Origin: Silene latifolia
Taxonomy: Eukaryota > Streptophyta > Magnoliopsida > Caryophyllales > Caryophyllaceae
Reading direction: 5' to 3'
DNA: 64,000 bases
NCBI RefSeq assembly: GCF_048544455.1
Contig: NC_133536.1
Coordinates: 24,430,152-24,494,151, forward strand
The notes below the pieces were generated by a model, which did not search any database, was not told where the DNA came from, and was given only the letters and a program-made list of their open reading frames with translations. Positions 23,968 to 36,600 of this stretch are shown here, piece by piece. The translations under genes were made by a program, and so were the position numbers. Numbering within the stretch: the first letter of the stretch is position 1; every line of letters begins with the position of its first letter.

Positions 23968-26900
23968 GCGGGATCTCGTGAGTTGGGGTCTTATGGTGAG
24001 TTGTGAGTTGGGGAAATCAAGGGCTGAGATTAAAAGAAATCAAGGGCTGAGATTAAAAGATAAATTAGAAAAAAAAAAGGAAAAATCGAAAAATACAAAA
24101 GCGCCAAACATGAAAACACAAACCTCATTCTAACGATATTCTCTCTCTCTCTACATCTCTCTACAAATCAAAACAGAGAAAACTCACAAATCAGAACGCC
24201 GACTATAGGAAATTCATAAAAAACCTAATAAAATTACACAAAATCGTTGATTTGTAGCTGCAATCGAATTACAGGTAATGTAAATTCGTTGATTTTTAGT
24301 ATATTCAATCGTATTTTCGAAATTAATGTAAAAAACCTAATTAATGTAAAAATCGTTGATTTTTAGTGTAAATTCGTTGATTTTAATTGAATTCAATACT
24401 TGATTTTACTTGTTTTCGGTATAAAAGATGGACAACGAGATCAATAACAATGTTAGCGAAGAAATCAACTCGACAAAGTGAATATGGAAACAGTAATACT
24501 TTGCTATTCATTCTTATCTCTTCATCCGCCGTTGTTTATAAATAAATTATTGATTTCTACATGTTTCTCAAATTGTTATTCGATATTATTGTACTTGTCT
24601 GGCTTGTATTAGAGTAGAAAAAGAAAATCTGTTATTCGATATTAATGTACTATTATTAGCCTCAGTGTGTATAAATCAATTATTGATTTCTATGTGTTTC
24701 TCAAATTGTTATTCGATATTATTGTACTATCTGGCTTGTATTAGAGTACAAAAAGAGAACTGTTATTCTAATATTAATGTACTATTATTAGCTTGAGTGT
24801 TTATAAATCAATTATTGATTTCTATGTGTTTCTCAAATTTTATTCGATACTATTGTCTTTATCAAGCTTGACATTACGAGAAAAAGAGAACTGTTATTCG
24901 ATATTAATGTACTATTATTGTAACCGTGCAAAAGAATAACATGATTATATTATTGTCTTTATTTGTGGTATTATTGTAACATTATTGTGCTATTATTGTG
25001 CAAAGAACATGAAAATATATGCCTTGCAAAAGAGTTACATAATAAATACGATATTATCGTATGTAATAAAGTAGAACCGAGTCTTTGTTATTCGATATTC
25101 TTGTACTATTATTGTAAAAAAGTAGAGAAACATGTTGATATTATTGTACTCTTATTCGATATTATGCTACTATTGTTGTGATATTATTGTGCGATGAGCG
25201 TGAAAATATACTACCGATAAGAGAGTAGCATGAGATAAACACATTTAGTGTTATTGTGATGTTATTGATTGTCGTCTGTTTCACACCTGCTTTGTTATCA
25301 TACTTTGTTATTGTCACATTACTTGCAATGTTGATCTCTCCCCGTGCTCTTTATTGTTGTGATGTTATTGTGATTTTGTTGTCCAATGACTGTACTCATT
25401 ATATTAATTTACTGTCGCAGATCTTTCTACTGTGTCTATTGTTGAAGACAATGCAGTCTTACCTAATGGGGATTCTTCTAATAACAGTATATACACCAGC
25501 CCAACCTGTTCGATTTAAGAAAACGATGAGTTTGTCTCAACTCTTCATTACAAAGAGAGACACCCGGGGACCGAGCGGGGGTGAGGACTGTTGAGAGTGA
25601 TTTTACGCCTAAACGTGGCATGTTCTTTCTTACCTTGGAGGATGCAGTACAGTTCTACAGCATCTATGCACTGGCTTGCGGATTTGATGTGAGAAGGTAC
25701 ACAAATGCGCAATATAAGGGGGGCGTCACCGTCAAATCACTGGTCTGTAACAGACAGGGGTATAGGGATATGAAAAGAAAAATGCGACTTGAAGCAACAA
25801 ATCATGAAGCCGGTAATTTGAGTACAGTAGAGAACAAAGACCGGCGAATTAGACAGCCAAAGAAGCATGCTCTGACAAGGTGTGGCTGCAAGGCGAACAT
25901 GAGGTTGAGAACCTGTGAAAAAACAGATGACAGACCGGCTGGGTATATTGTGGATGTCTTTGTAGACGTTCACAATCACTCTCTTTACTCTGTCAAAAAC
26001 AGGGGAGTTCCGAAGCTCTCAAGGGACGTCCATGACTACATTAAGAGGACCATTATTGATCATACTAAGCTCAACATAGGTCCAACATTGAGCTTCAGAA
26101 TTCTCAAGGAATACTCAAATGGTTATCAGAATATCGGTGCCTCTTTGCTAGACTTCAAAAACTTCAAGCGAAATATCAAGTGTTACATTGGGGATAACGA
26201 TGCTAAAATGTTCATTGGGCATTTCAAAATGCTGGCTGAAACAAAGGGGTTCTACTTTGCTTATGATCAGGATGAGAACAAATGCTTGACGAAGGTTATT
26301 TGGGCTGATAAGGAAGGGATAAACAACTACAAGTTATATGGAGACACGATCTCGTTTGACCCTACTTATGGGACAAACAAATATTTCATGGTGTTTACTC
26401 CCTTCACCGGAGTAGACCACAACAAGAAGACGGTGACTTTTGCAGATGGGTTACTTGACTTCGAGAGTCAGCATTCATTTGAGTGGATTTTTAAAAATTC
26501 CTCGAAGCAATGGGGCAAAGAAGAACCTCAATGTGTAATTACGGACACCGTGCCGGAATTAAAAAGCCTCGCCCCAAATGTCTTCAACCATTCTGTCCAC
26601 AAGTATTGCATATGGCATATCATGCGGAAAATGCCCGAGAAAGTGGGAAGGGCAATCTGCAATGATACGGAATTTATGACCGACATAAATGCCGTTGTGT
26701 GGGATGTCGACCTCGAGCCACACGAATTTGAACAGAATCGAAGATCATTATTGAAGCCCATGGTATGGAAAGCAACCGGTGGTTGAAGTATGTCTTTGCA
26801 ATCAGACAAAAGTGGATACCGGCATACTTTCGGGATCTGCCTCTAGGTTGTTTGTTGCGAACAACCCAGAGATCCGAAAGTTCAAACAGCTATTTCAAGC

Positions 26901-27446
26901 GGTTTGAAAGCCATTTTGGAACCCTCGTCGAGTTTTGGATGAGGTACAATTCCGCAATAGAGCAGCAAAGGCATACACAAAGGAGGATGGATAATGCCAA
27001 TGAGCATAGTATGCTCGAGAAAGTAGGGCCGATGAAGGTATTCCACTTTGCTATTCTCGCTATTAATGTTATTCCACCGCTATTCTACCGTTATTCCCCT
27101 ATTATTCCCGTGTTACTCGCTATTCTCGTTCTCTTTTTGTGTTATTCTACTGCTATTCTGCTGCTGTTGTGTTATTCTGCTATTAATGTTATTCCACTGC
27201 TATTCTTCTATTAATGTGTTGTTATTTTTGAATAAAAAACGAATATTCTTTGTGGAAATGGATAGCGTCTGCAATAACAAAGAAAGAATCGCTAAATTTA
27301 GTCTCTTTGCTATTCTGCTATTAATGTGTTGTTATTCTACTGCTATTCTCGCTATTAATGTGTTGTTATTCTACTTTATTCTCGCTATTAATGTGTTGTT
27401 ATTCTCTTTTGTTGTGTTATTCTCTTTTAGTAATCGCCAAATCCAA

Positions 27447-27459
<13 letters not shown>
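23965..27459 (+). mobile_element. Short derivative of a FAR1-type Mutator-like element (element 1)
   Basis: The left terminal sequence (GGCGGGATCTCGTGAGTTGG and onward) is the reverse complement of the right end of element 2 at 42904. The two copies stay alignable for about 3.4 kb through a FAR1-type transposase gene and into the 11-bp-repeat intron. After that, element 1 stops at CCAAATCCAATCTCTC, next to a (TA)n tract. That last segment is the inverted copy of the left edge of element 2. The 3' exons of the transposase and the peptidase genes are missing, so this copy is non-autonomous. Confidence 0.75.
24428..27090 (+). pseudogene. FAR1-type transposase, copy 1 (truncated)
   Basis: A likely first exon starts at 24428 (MDNEINNNVSEEINSTK). 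A second block begins after an AG acceptor at 25420 (DLSTVSIVEDNAVLPNG). The main block, 25581-27090, has a FAR1 DNA-binding domain (GMFFLTLEDAVQFYSIYA, GFDVRRYTNA, TRCGCKANMRL, DVHNHSLYS). A MULE transposase core follows: DTISFDPTYGTNKYFMVF, PQCVITD, CIWHIMRKMPEKVG and QRSESSNSYFKRF. A frame change occurs near 26770, and a stop separates blocks near 25530. The C-terminal SWIM zinc finger present in copy 2 is lacking. The family joins nuclear DNA-binding regulators (FHY3/FAR1) and Mutator-like transposases; here the transposon context favours transposase. Confidence 0.85.
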
Positions 27460-27530
<71 letters not shown>

Positions 27531-27541
27531 TTGGATTTGGT
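27438..27541. repeat. About 100-bp palindrome with (TA)n centre at element junction
   Basis: CCAAATCCAATCTCTCTCTC runs into (TA)n, then GAGAGAGAGA and ATTGGATTTGG, the exact inverse of the left side. The centre is the (TA)n tract 27460-27512. It marks the border between element 1 and element 2. Confidence 0.9.
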
Positions 27542-27575
27542 GTTTTTGGTTCTTATGGTGAGTTGTGAGTTGGGT

Positions 27576-28392
27576 GAATCTCAGCCATTAGTTTAAATTA
27601 GAGATGAGTGGCCAAGATTAATCTTAGTTGTCATATAAAAGCATTGTTATTTAGTTTATTTTCTCTTTTTTTTCCTTTTTCTCTCTCTCTCTTCTTTCCC
27701 TCATTTACTCTCTAACGATTTCTCTCTCTAATTAATTATCCACATTTACTGTTAACCGTTTATATAATTATCACCACTGCAAAGCGTTCCTCTCTCTTCT
27801 ATTATTCCTGTGTTATTCTTCTTCAACTGTTCGTATCCTTCGCTTTTTTCTCCCGTTTTCTCTTCGCCGTTCATCGTCTTCCTTCCTATTGTAGGTAATT
27901 TCATGTCATTTTCCTCTTTTATTTTGTATTTTTGTTTAATTTCATGCTTTTGTATGCTTTTTACTTCGTTTTTCAGTGTAATTATCGCTAGGTTTACTTA
28001 ATCGAGTACTTTAATGTCGTTATTATGCTGCATTTTTGAGTTTTCTATAGTTTTGAAGTGATTCGCATGTTCTATGTTCTCTACAGACTTTAGTTTTGTG
28101 TTACTCCGCTGTTATTCTATCGCTTAGTTTGTTGTCAAGTTATTTGTCATGTTGTAATTGTTTAATGTGTTTTTCTAGGGTTTTTGTGTTTGTTCGTGTT
28201 GTCTTCATTTTTCAGTACTTCTGTTATTCCGCTGTTATACTGGTCGTATGGTGTCATTGCAGCGCTACTGTTGCGGTCATTGTAGTGTTTTTGCTGTGTT
28301 GAATTTTCTGTTATTCTTTTCCTGTTATTCTGCTGTTATTCTAGTGGTTTTGTTTGTTTGGCTTTGTTTGTTTGTAGGTTTCAGCATTACTA
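27576..28392. other. Left leader of element 2
   Basis: Terminal-repeat-adjacent sequence that is CT-rich (27660-27730) and contains 11-bp-type repeat units (28085-28340). No coding domain is recognised; it may contain the promoter and a 5' UTR intron for the F-box-like gene. Confidence 0.5.
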
Positions 28393-29000
28393 ATGGACTT
28401 AGTTTGTGAGGGATGGGCAATAAATATAGTGAATGAAGATAAATTGTTATTTGCTAGCGAGTTCGCTCTTTGAAAAGAAAAAAATTGGGATGGTTATTGG
28501 ACGATAAGACTGAAAAGTGCTTTGAAGTTAATGTACGAGTTCGTCGTCGTAATCAATCAATGTCGGCAGTTTTAAATAGCCAGGACCTAATGGAAAGAGT
28601 TTTCGATTATGTAGAGACTACTTTGGACAAGAGCAATATGTCTCTTGTTTGTAAGAAATGGTCACAAATGTTCCTATTTCATAAAAGTTCGCCCGGTGTT
28701 CACGCCGAATATATGAAAGTTCTAAGAACAAGTCACAGTCAAGGTTTTAAGATTTTGTCAAGGGGCTCGACAGTGGTTTCCAAACGATGCAAGTGCTATA
28801 TGCTTGCAAGTGAGCCATCAAAGGCGGTGTTGCATGCTTGCCAGTATATATACGATCATGACAAGATCCTTGATGCACCTGTATCTGAACGGATGAGTCT
28901 AATTCACGAGTACTTTGACGCACTCAGGGACTTTCCTTCTGCTTATGATCTTGCTCACCAATTGTATTATAAGTCAGTCGATGTTGTTGACGTTGACTGA
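28393..29000 (+). CDS. F-box-like hypothetical protein carried by the Mutator-like element
   Basis: A short opening block (MDLVCEGWAINIVNEDKLLF) starts at 28393. A second frame, 28470-29000, gives 176 residues, so there is one frame change or a missed intron near 28465. The segment LMERVFDYVETTLDKSNMSL followed by VCKKW looks like the core of an F-box (hydrophobic helix, then SLVCKKW). The rest (including CKCYMLASEPSKAVLHACQY) is unfamiliar. If it is a true F-box, it would link a target to an SCF ubiquitin ligase. The hypothesis is attractive beside SUMO-peptidase-like genes but unproven. No other domain is seen. Confidence 0.45.
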
Positions 29001-29403
29001 CTTTTTATGTTATGTCCTGTATTTTCGGAAGTACATTTTGGTTCTTTGTGGGGAAGAATGTATTTTGGGTTTTATGTAATTCGAAACCTTCCCTGGCTGT
29101 AATTTAGTACGTTATTTTGTTTTTATGAAGGCTTATGTAGGCTGTATGTAATTTTGAAACTGTCTTTGACTCTTTATTCAAAGAGGCTTTTGTTTTGATT
29201 CTCTTTCGTGTTTTTGTTTACACATCCATCATGTTCTTTTTGTGTTTTCGCTTTCTTTGTTATTTGTTATACTAATTGTTAGTGTTACGTTATTCTGGTG
29301 TTACGGTACTCTCATTCGGGCGTCATTATTAAAAAGTCTAGTGAATAGCTATTTATCATTGAAAGTGATCCTTATCTTTATTTTTTGGATAGTAAAGCAG
29401 AAA

Positions 29404-32400
29404 ATGAAGTTAAGAATCAAATCCACCGCTTCATCAAAGTCTACTCAACCGTCATCATCAAATTCTCCTGGTCCGTCTCCATCCAAATCCCGTGTCACAT
29501 CTCCATCAAAGAGCACTGCTTCTCAGAGAAGGAGTACTCGTAGTCAAGAAATATGTACAACCGAACCACCCACGAAAAAAACCAAACGAAAGGCCGAGAC
29601 CCAACTTGTGAAATTGTCGTCTAGTCCACCCAAGACTAGTAGTAAGTTGGGTGGCAAAGTTAAGCATGAGAAGGGAATTGTGGTAAGTAGCAAGCAACCT
29701 CAGCCGGAGTTGCTTTGCAGAAATATCCCACTTTGTATGTACCACTTTGTTATTCTACTTTTATTTTGCTGTTATTTAGCTATTAATATGATACTTTTCG
29801 TGTTATTTTTTGATGCTCTGCTTTGTTATTTTGCTATTATTCTGCTTTTTTGCTTATGTCATCTTAAATGTTTTAATGCATTGTTTATTTTTTCCACCCT
29901 TTTGTGTGGACAGTGCCGATCCATTTATTAGCTGCTGTCGGCCTGCTTTTCTTTTCAAAGTTATTGAAGCCCTCACCGAGGAGCAGAAGGAGGCTGTTAG
30001 GGAGATGGGATTCGGGGGTTTACTTGAGTTGAAGCTTTCTTCCCTCCCCCATGTCATGTTTCGGGAGTTTGTATATGCTTTTAGGAGTGGGAAGTATTTT
30101 GAAATATCTGAAACGGAGAAGTTCGAGTTGATTTGCGAGATGATGTGCACGATGTGTTTGGTTTACCAAATTCTGGTGCGAAAGTGGATTTGGTTATTAC
30201 TGGATTTCCTGGTTCTGCCGACGCTGAAGGAGAAGCTTTGAAGCGTGCTTGGCGGGAGAAGTATGGTATCGGCAATAACAAAAGTGGGATACCACTTAAC
30301 AAAGTTCAGGAGACCCTGCTAGAGTCTCTGGTTGCGGACGATGAGTTTAAGAAGACTTTTGTTCTGCTTGCCATGTCGTGTTTCCTTGCTCCTGTGTCGG
30401 GTTATGTGCTTGATCTTAGACTTCTAAGCGCTGTGGAAGATGTTTCTAGGATCAAGGAACTTAATTGGTATCAGTTTGTCTTCTCAGACTTGGTGACTTC
30501 TCAGACGTGAAGCCCTTATCGGGAGGAGAAATATTCGTTGTAGTGTAGTGCTGTTGGCTATCACCTATTTTCACCGTTATTTCTTTAGCGGTGATCAGGT
30601 GAATAATGAGCTGCCGCTCATTAAACATTGGGATTTTAAGTCTTTCAATGAGAGGTTGCAGCGTGAGGCGTGCCGGTGCTCGGGCACCGGGAGCGTTCGA
30701 CGTTGCTTTCCCATTGTCTCGCCCAAACATCGTTGGCTCTGGTCAACGTACTCAACGTCGATGTCTTGTTCGGATCTACCTGATGATATTCTTACGGATG
30801 AGCAAGTACGATCTGCAGCCGGTCGACGTAAGCATCTGTTTGATTGTTTTTAAACGAATCATTCTAAAATGTTATTCTGTTATTGTCTTGAGCATTAGTT
30901 TTCATCTTTGCTATTATTTTACTATTATTCCACTTTGTTATTCCTCGGTTTTCCTCTTGTCATTCCACTTTGTTATTCTAATATTCATTTCAAGTGTTCT
31001 TTGCCTTTGTTATTCTCTTTGTTATTCTACTACTACTCCACTGTTATTTATTCTGCTGTTAGTGTACTGTTATTCCTTTGTTATTTTATTACTTCACTGT
31101 CGTTCTACTATTAATCCACTGTTATCTATTTTGCTGTTAGTGTACTATTATTCCTCTGTTATTCTACTATTATTGTACTGTTTTAAGTAAAATTTTGGGA
31201 TTTTAACTTGACAGGATGTTCATCAACTTATACTTCTTAATGAGAGGGACTCTCAGATTTTATGTCGCCGATACTTGGAACGGGCGGAACTTATAAAGTC
31301 GAAGATGATGCAGAAGACCCAGCAGGCTATGGGTCAAGCACCTGCTGCTAAGTTGCCCAGCCAAGTAACCCGACGAGCTGCTAAAGAAAGCACAAACAAA
31401 CAATCGAAAAAAGTTGGTTGTGAAGGGTCCGAGAATTTGGTTGCCACCCCATCTTTCTTCACGGATCAAGTTATCCGTGAGCTGGACGAACGGGTAAACC
31501 ATGTATTGGCTATGCAAGCGGCCAATAAATCGCGATCAACTGTTCCTGAAGAACCAGCTTCCAAAAAAGCTAGCCATGAAGATGTCATCATTGAACCCCC
31601 ATCATTTAACCTGTTTTCTCAATTCTATGAGGAGTGTGTCGGGCTGTCGGATGTGCAGCCGACTATATCTCGAAAAGAAGGGTGTAGGCGAAAAGAAGGG
31701 TGTTGAACATAGTCCCGTCATTCAACAAAGTGCAAAGGTGGGGACTCCACAATTGTCACCACTCGGTTTAGATTCTATTACGACGGATATCTGTGCTGAC
31801 ATTGAGTTTCGTTATGGAGAGCCAGCTGATGTCGGTGAGAAAGTAGTTGATGTTGGGGATATTACCATTGACGTGGAGGATGTTAACAATGATGTGGAGG
31901 ACGTTAACATTCAAGTTGAAGACTATCTTGTTGATAATCCGCCAGAGGAGGTGGCTAATACTGTTGAGTGTCCACCGGTAGAGGTTCAAGCAACTGAAAT
32001 TCCAAAGGTTGATGCTTGTTTGCCTGAGATGGAGGTGACGGATACCCGTGCTGACATTCCATTGCGTAATGACACTCAAAGATTCCACTCAAATTGGCGG
32101 TGAAGCATTCGTGACTCGCGAGAAGAGGAGGTAGCGGATGTGGTGATGTCTTGTCATGCGGACTTGTTGCTTGGGGTCAATGCGTCGAGATAGATAAATC
32201 GATAAACGAGGATTCCGAGGTTGTGTCGGAGGCTGGTACTTGTTGTTGGTGAGGCTGTCCCCGAGAGGACAATGGCGCTCTTTGGGTTGAATGCTCCTAC
32301 TATGTGTACAAGTTATTTGCTTTGCACTCTGCTGCACATGAGGAGCTACTTGTTGTCAGGCTTGTGCCTCGAATTTCGGATGCGGCTATGATTGTGGTCC

Positions 32401-33838
32401 CGTGGCTCCCGAGCTAGTTGTCCTGTCAAAATCAATGATAACGATGGGACATGTTTTCAACCCAATGCTATCCAAGCGGAAAGAGGTTGCAGACTACTGC
32501 TTCTTGAATGATCATAACCTTTCGCAAGGGTAAGAGCTTGTTTTTATTGTAAAAATTTTCGGCTTTCTGTTTAATATATTATACTTTTTTTTTGTTCTTC
32601 AAAAATATATTCATGTGACTCTTATTTTGCCTTTTTATTCGGTTTTGAAGGGATAATCTTGTCACTTGGGGTGTGGACACTTACCTGAATCGTGAGGATA
32701 TGGAATCGATGGTTCCAGATTCAATGATAATGCTTGGTGTTGTGCACTGGTGGTCCCTCTTTCTTAATGATACTTGTATAAGAGGAAGCCCAAGTCGACT
32801 TTTCTTTGGGATGGGTGCAACGGTTAGTTATTCTATCTTATCTTTTCTTTTACTTTATTTTTCATGTTTGGATCACGTTTCAACTCTTTTCTCCACTTCT
32901 TGTTTAGTATCCATTGCGGCAACTTTGTATGCCGTCGAAAGATGATAAGGCTTCCAGGAGTGATTTATGTGCGGAAGTCAAATTGTCATTTCTTGTCTTT
33001 GTCAATAACAACAAGAGAGTGTGATCTTACTTCGATATGGTATGTTTTACGTACTTTGTGTGTTTTCTACTACTATTCTACTTTGTTAGCCTACTATTAC
33101 TCTCTTTATTATTCGATGTGTTTCTACTTTTTAAAAAGAACCACATAATTAGTAACAATTTTTTTTTGGCCAAATATTTTCCCAGATTTTCATCCCAATT
33201 CTTTTGCATGAGCACTTTAGTCAAGTTTTGTGCATCAATTTCATTTCGAAGAGGGTTGAATATCTTGATAATGTATTTCAAGAGGCGATGTTTGCTGATG
33301 ATCAACAGGCGTGTGTACGTTTGGTGTATTGTCAAACTGCTGTAAGTCATTTATTGTGTTTTAATTTTCTCTTGGTGTTTAGCCTAGTTTTGTTTAAGTA
33401 TTGTTAGTAATTATGTTTTCTTTTTCCTTTTTTAAAAAAAAGGTGAACTTGATGTCTGATTTCCTGGTCCACAAAGGAGTTGCCCGAGGTGGGGAGGTTA
33501 AAGATTATAAAATTGTCAACGTCCCTTTTACCTGGCAAACGGCTGAGATTGAAAATTTGGACTGCGGTGTATATACGATGTTGCACATGCTCTTTTACCG
33601 TGGAACTGTTTTTGATTGTGACTTGGGTAATTCTGATTCAAGAGCCCTCTACCGCGCTGAGATCGTTGCCTTGTTGGCGCTGTCTGATATGAACGAGTCC
33701 AGGGAAGATTTGTTGAAAAGTTTGGAGGAGTTGAACAAGACAAGAAAGGAAACCCTGAGCGTGCTTGAAGAGAGACGGCGTATTGAGGATGCGAAAAAGA
33801 GGGCTTCTCAAAGCGGTAAGAAACGTCGTGGTTCCTAG
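29404..33838 (+). CDS. Ulp1/SENP-like cysteine peptidase (C48), first module
   Basis: The first exon starts at 29404 with a Ser/Lys-rich tail (MKLRIKSTASSKSTQPSSSN). A GT donor lies near 29735 and an AG acceptor at 29911. The next block has the N-terminal region common in transposon-borne Ulp1 genes: EEQKEAVREMGFGGLLELKL, VHDVFGLPNSGAKVDLV, GDQVNNELPLIKHW. An acidic linker lies at 31700-32100. Catalytic exons follow at about 32650-32820, 32910-33040, 33186-33343 (HEHFSQVLCINF with His, VEYLDN with Asp) and 33443-33838 (NVPFTWQ with the oxyanion Gln, LDCGVYTML with Cys). The His-Asp-Gln-Cys set is intact. Some frame changes occur in the linker. The family cleaves SUMO or related modifiers. A Lys/Glu-rich coiled-coil closes the protein. 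Confidence 0.75.
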
Positions 33839-34079
33839 CAGGGTGAAAACCGTTGGTAAGAAGGTTAAGACGTCGCGACTGTTGACGAGCCCGTCGCTTC
33901 TCCTACTGTCATTGACGGCCCTAAATTCTCTAGAAAGACCCCTACGCCACCGCCGTCAAGTGGGAAGCGGGGGTGTGGATAGCCCCGTGAGTCCACAAAT
34001 CGGCTTTGGGTAGTCGTAAAAGGGGTAGGGCGGGACGACGGGCTGGGTTGCTCTATGGATTGCGGGCCGGGCGACGAGG

Positions 34080-35440
34080 TTTGTTGCGGTGTCGGATTTG
34101 TTTCGGAAGAACAAAAAACAGTTCTCTAAGATGTTGAAGGTGCGGAAGCAAGTGGTGGACTTTGTTCTTCGTGAAGACGCTCGGTTAATGACAGTATGTG
34201 TCGATTTTCATTTCTTTGATTGTGGTGTTTACTTCGCTTAGTCTTTCTTTTTCCCACTTTGTTAGTCTGCATTAATCTGCTTTGTTATTATCTTTGTTAT
34301 TTTTGTCAACCTAGCGAGCCGTCTAATTTCACTGTTAGGCCCCTTTGTTATTCTGCTGTTATTGACCTGTTATACCACTATTATTCCGCTGTTAGTCCAC
34401 TGTAATCCCACTGTCAATCCCGTTTTGTTATTCTGCTGTTATACCGCTATTATTTCGCTGTTATTGTTCTGTTATTGAACTGTTATTCTGCTGTTATACC
34501 ACTGTAATCCCACTGTTCTCATCATATGTTATTTTTGTGAATGCGGGGAGTCATTAGTGTTGTACAAATGACGACGACGTCGCGTGTTTTTGGACAAGGG
34601 GGATATTGTTTCCCTTGTAGATGCAGCTAGTATGATGTCAACAAGAGTAGTTGATGTTTGGTCGGTTCTTTTGAATTCGTTGGAGTTTGAGGAACGCTCA
34701 GCACCAAGCTCAATGTTTTTCGGAGTTCGTCATATGGTATTTTAGTTTTTTCCTTTGCTATTTTGCGTTATTACCTACAGATTGACTCACAAGTATTGAT
34801 ATAAAGTTAACACTTGTGCACTATTTTTGGTTGTTTATGCTTTCTCTTTTTGTAGGATCCTCTTTATTCACTCTTAGAGAACTTTGATTCCTCAAGTCCT
34901 CTTGACGGTCCGGGTAATAAGTGTTGGCATTCGGAATGTGTTTTACGATTCTGCAATGGAAGATGTCGTCTGAACTCCGACCTTGTGTTTGTGCCGATTT
35001 TGTACAATGATCACTACTCTTGTTTCTGCATCAACTTTTTGAATGAATCGATTGATATTTTGGACAACATGACTCACGATTCCAAGCAAATAGCCGATTA
35101 CAGAAGATTGGCCGAGATTGTGGCAAACTATATGCGTGTTTTTATGGAGGGTCATAATGTTCTGAAGGGTGAAGATTGCCGCAATTTCGAAATTGTTGAT
35201 GTGCCTTTTAAATGGAAAAAGAAGGACTGCTGAATTCGGAGTCGGGGTGTTTCTTCTTTGTACACGATGGCGGAATATGGTGGAAGCGTGTTTGAGTGCA
35301 ATCTTCACAAAGAAGATTGCTCGTCGAAGCTACTGTGTTGAAATGTCGGCTTCCCTGATCTTGGCGGATATTAATCTTCATAGGCGAGTAGTTCTTGACA
35401 AAGTGAAGGCTTGTGAGACTGGAAGGCGAAGACGTTGGGT
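34080..35440 (+). pseudogene. Ulp1/SENP-like cysteine peptidase, second module
   Basis: Blocks at 34083-34194 (FRKNKKQFSKMLKVRKQVVD), 34590-34737 (ASMMSTRVVDVWSVLLNSLE, SMFFGVRHM) and 34857-35440 repeat the exon plan of the first module. FVPILYNDHYSCFCINF carries the His and SIDILDN the Asp. FEIVDVPFKWKKKD corresponds to the segment before the catalytic Cys. There the frame is interrupted, and the expected DCG is followed by a shifted frame (LYTMAEYGGSVFE). The Gln before Cys is replaced by Lys. It has no clear start codon of its own. It may be the 3' half of one long gene or a decayed tandem duplicate. Confidence 0.65.
34347..34514. repeat. 11-bp minisatellite (best array of an element-wide family)
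   Basis: Seven units in register (34347-34423), a short offset, then eight more (34427-34514). Units include GTTATTCTGCT, GTTATACCGCT, ATTATTTCGCT and GTTATTGTTCT, all 11 bases. Related arrays lie at about 27040-27420, 28085-28340, 29740-29850, 30870-31180, 33050-33120, 35610-36480, 37980-38480 and 39300-39870. Looser versions flank the FAR1 5' regions (24600-25400, 41460-42350). Confidence 0.88.
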
Positions 35441-36600
35441 TTGGCCGCGACAAGGAACAAGTTGCCGAAGTGCCCCCGGCGCAACCCCAATCATCTGCTT
35501 TGGTAGTGAAGAGTCGGGCATCGTCATGAATGCGAGTACCTTTGGATGTTGTGTATCCAGGGAAGTCGGACTAAGTTGGTGTAAACTTGTGTTGTTAGAC
35601 TATTAGTGTCTTTGTTATTGCACCGTTATTATGTATAATTACTAGTTTATTGTGCTGTTATTCCCGTATTACTCTAGTGTTATTCCAGTGTGTACTCTAA
35701 TTTTAATTGAGTTTTGATATTCCTTGTACTTTTTTCAAACACCATCCATTTTTACTCTAATCCCACTTTTATTCTCATTTATTCAGGGATAATGAGCGGT
35801 TTGTTGTCTTTGTTATTGCACAATTAGTCTACTGATTTTTTAGTCTAATTAAGCTTTCTTATTACCTTTGTTTTCTAGAAACACTATCCATTTCTATTCA
35901 AGTGTAAATTTAGTCAAGTGTAAAAGCGTTGGTTTAGACTGCGTTTTTGCCAGTGTTATTCTACCATTATTCTCATTGTTATTGCGGTATTACTCCGCAT
36001 ATTAAGCGGCTACTCTGCTTTGTTATTGTACTATTAGTCTACACTTATTCTCAATTTTATTCCACTAGTTTAATTAAGTTTTACAAATTCTATCCAATTT
36101 CTACGAAGAATATGCATTTTCTATTCAATCGCCAATGGTTTGTTTTTTCTCACCGTGATTCTATTGTTATTGCACCGTTATTCTTCTCGTTATTACACTA
36201 TTATTCCGCATAACTAGTTTATTCTCTCGTTTGTTATTACACCGTTAGTCCAAAGATTATTTTGTCAAAACTATTCATTTTTATTCAAGTGTAAATTTAG
36301 TCAAGTGTAAAAGCGTGGTTTAGATCGCTTTTGTTACAATCGTTATTCTACCATTATTCTCTTTGTTATTGCGGTATTACTCCGCATAATTAGCGATTAT
36401 TATCTTTGTTATTGCACTATTATTCGCAAAGACTTCATTATTCCAACATTACTTAGAAATAGTTTTAAATAGCACTTAAAGATAGTACTTACATAATAAA
36501 CATTAACGTTCTAAAATATTAAAGCCATTATTTCTAAAGCAATATAATATTTTAAACATATTTAAAAGCAAAGGCACCTTGGACCATCATCGTTAGATTT
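35441..36600. other. Spacer between convergent gene groups, 11-bp repeats
   Basis: Mostly T-rich 11-bp-type units on the plus strand. A segment with GTGTAAATTTAGTCAAGTGT is duplicated near 35910 and 36290. No coding domain is seen. It probably serves as shared 3' flank for the convergent genes. Confidence 0.6.

Noticed and set aside
27048-27596. Hydrophobic 182-residue frame rich in Leu/Ile/Tyr
   Set aside because: It translates the 11-bp repeat and (TA)n tract; the membrane-like look is a composition artefact.
30606-31190. 194-residue frame over the second Ulp1 intron
   Set aside because: Most of it is the 11-bp repeat; the coding block there ends at the GT donor near 30828.
34220-34520. 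CRISPR-like array of short repeats
   Set aside because: Units are contiguous 11-mers with no spacers, in a plant transposon intron.
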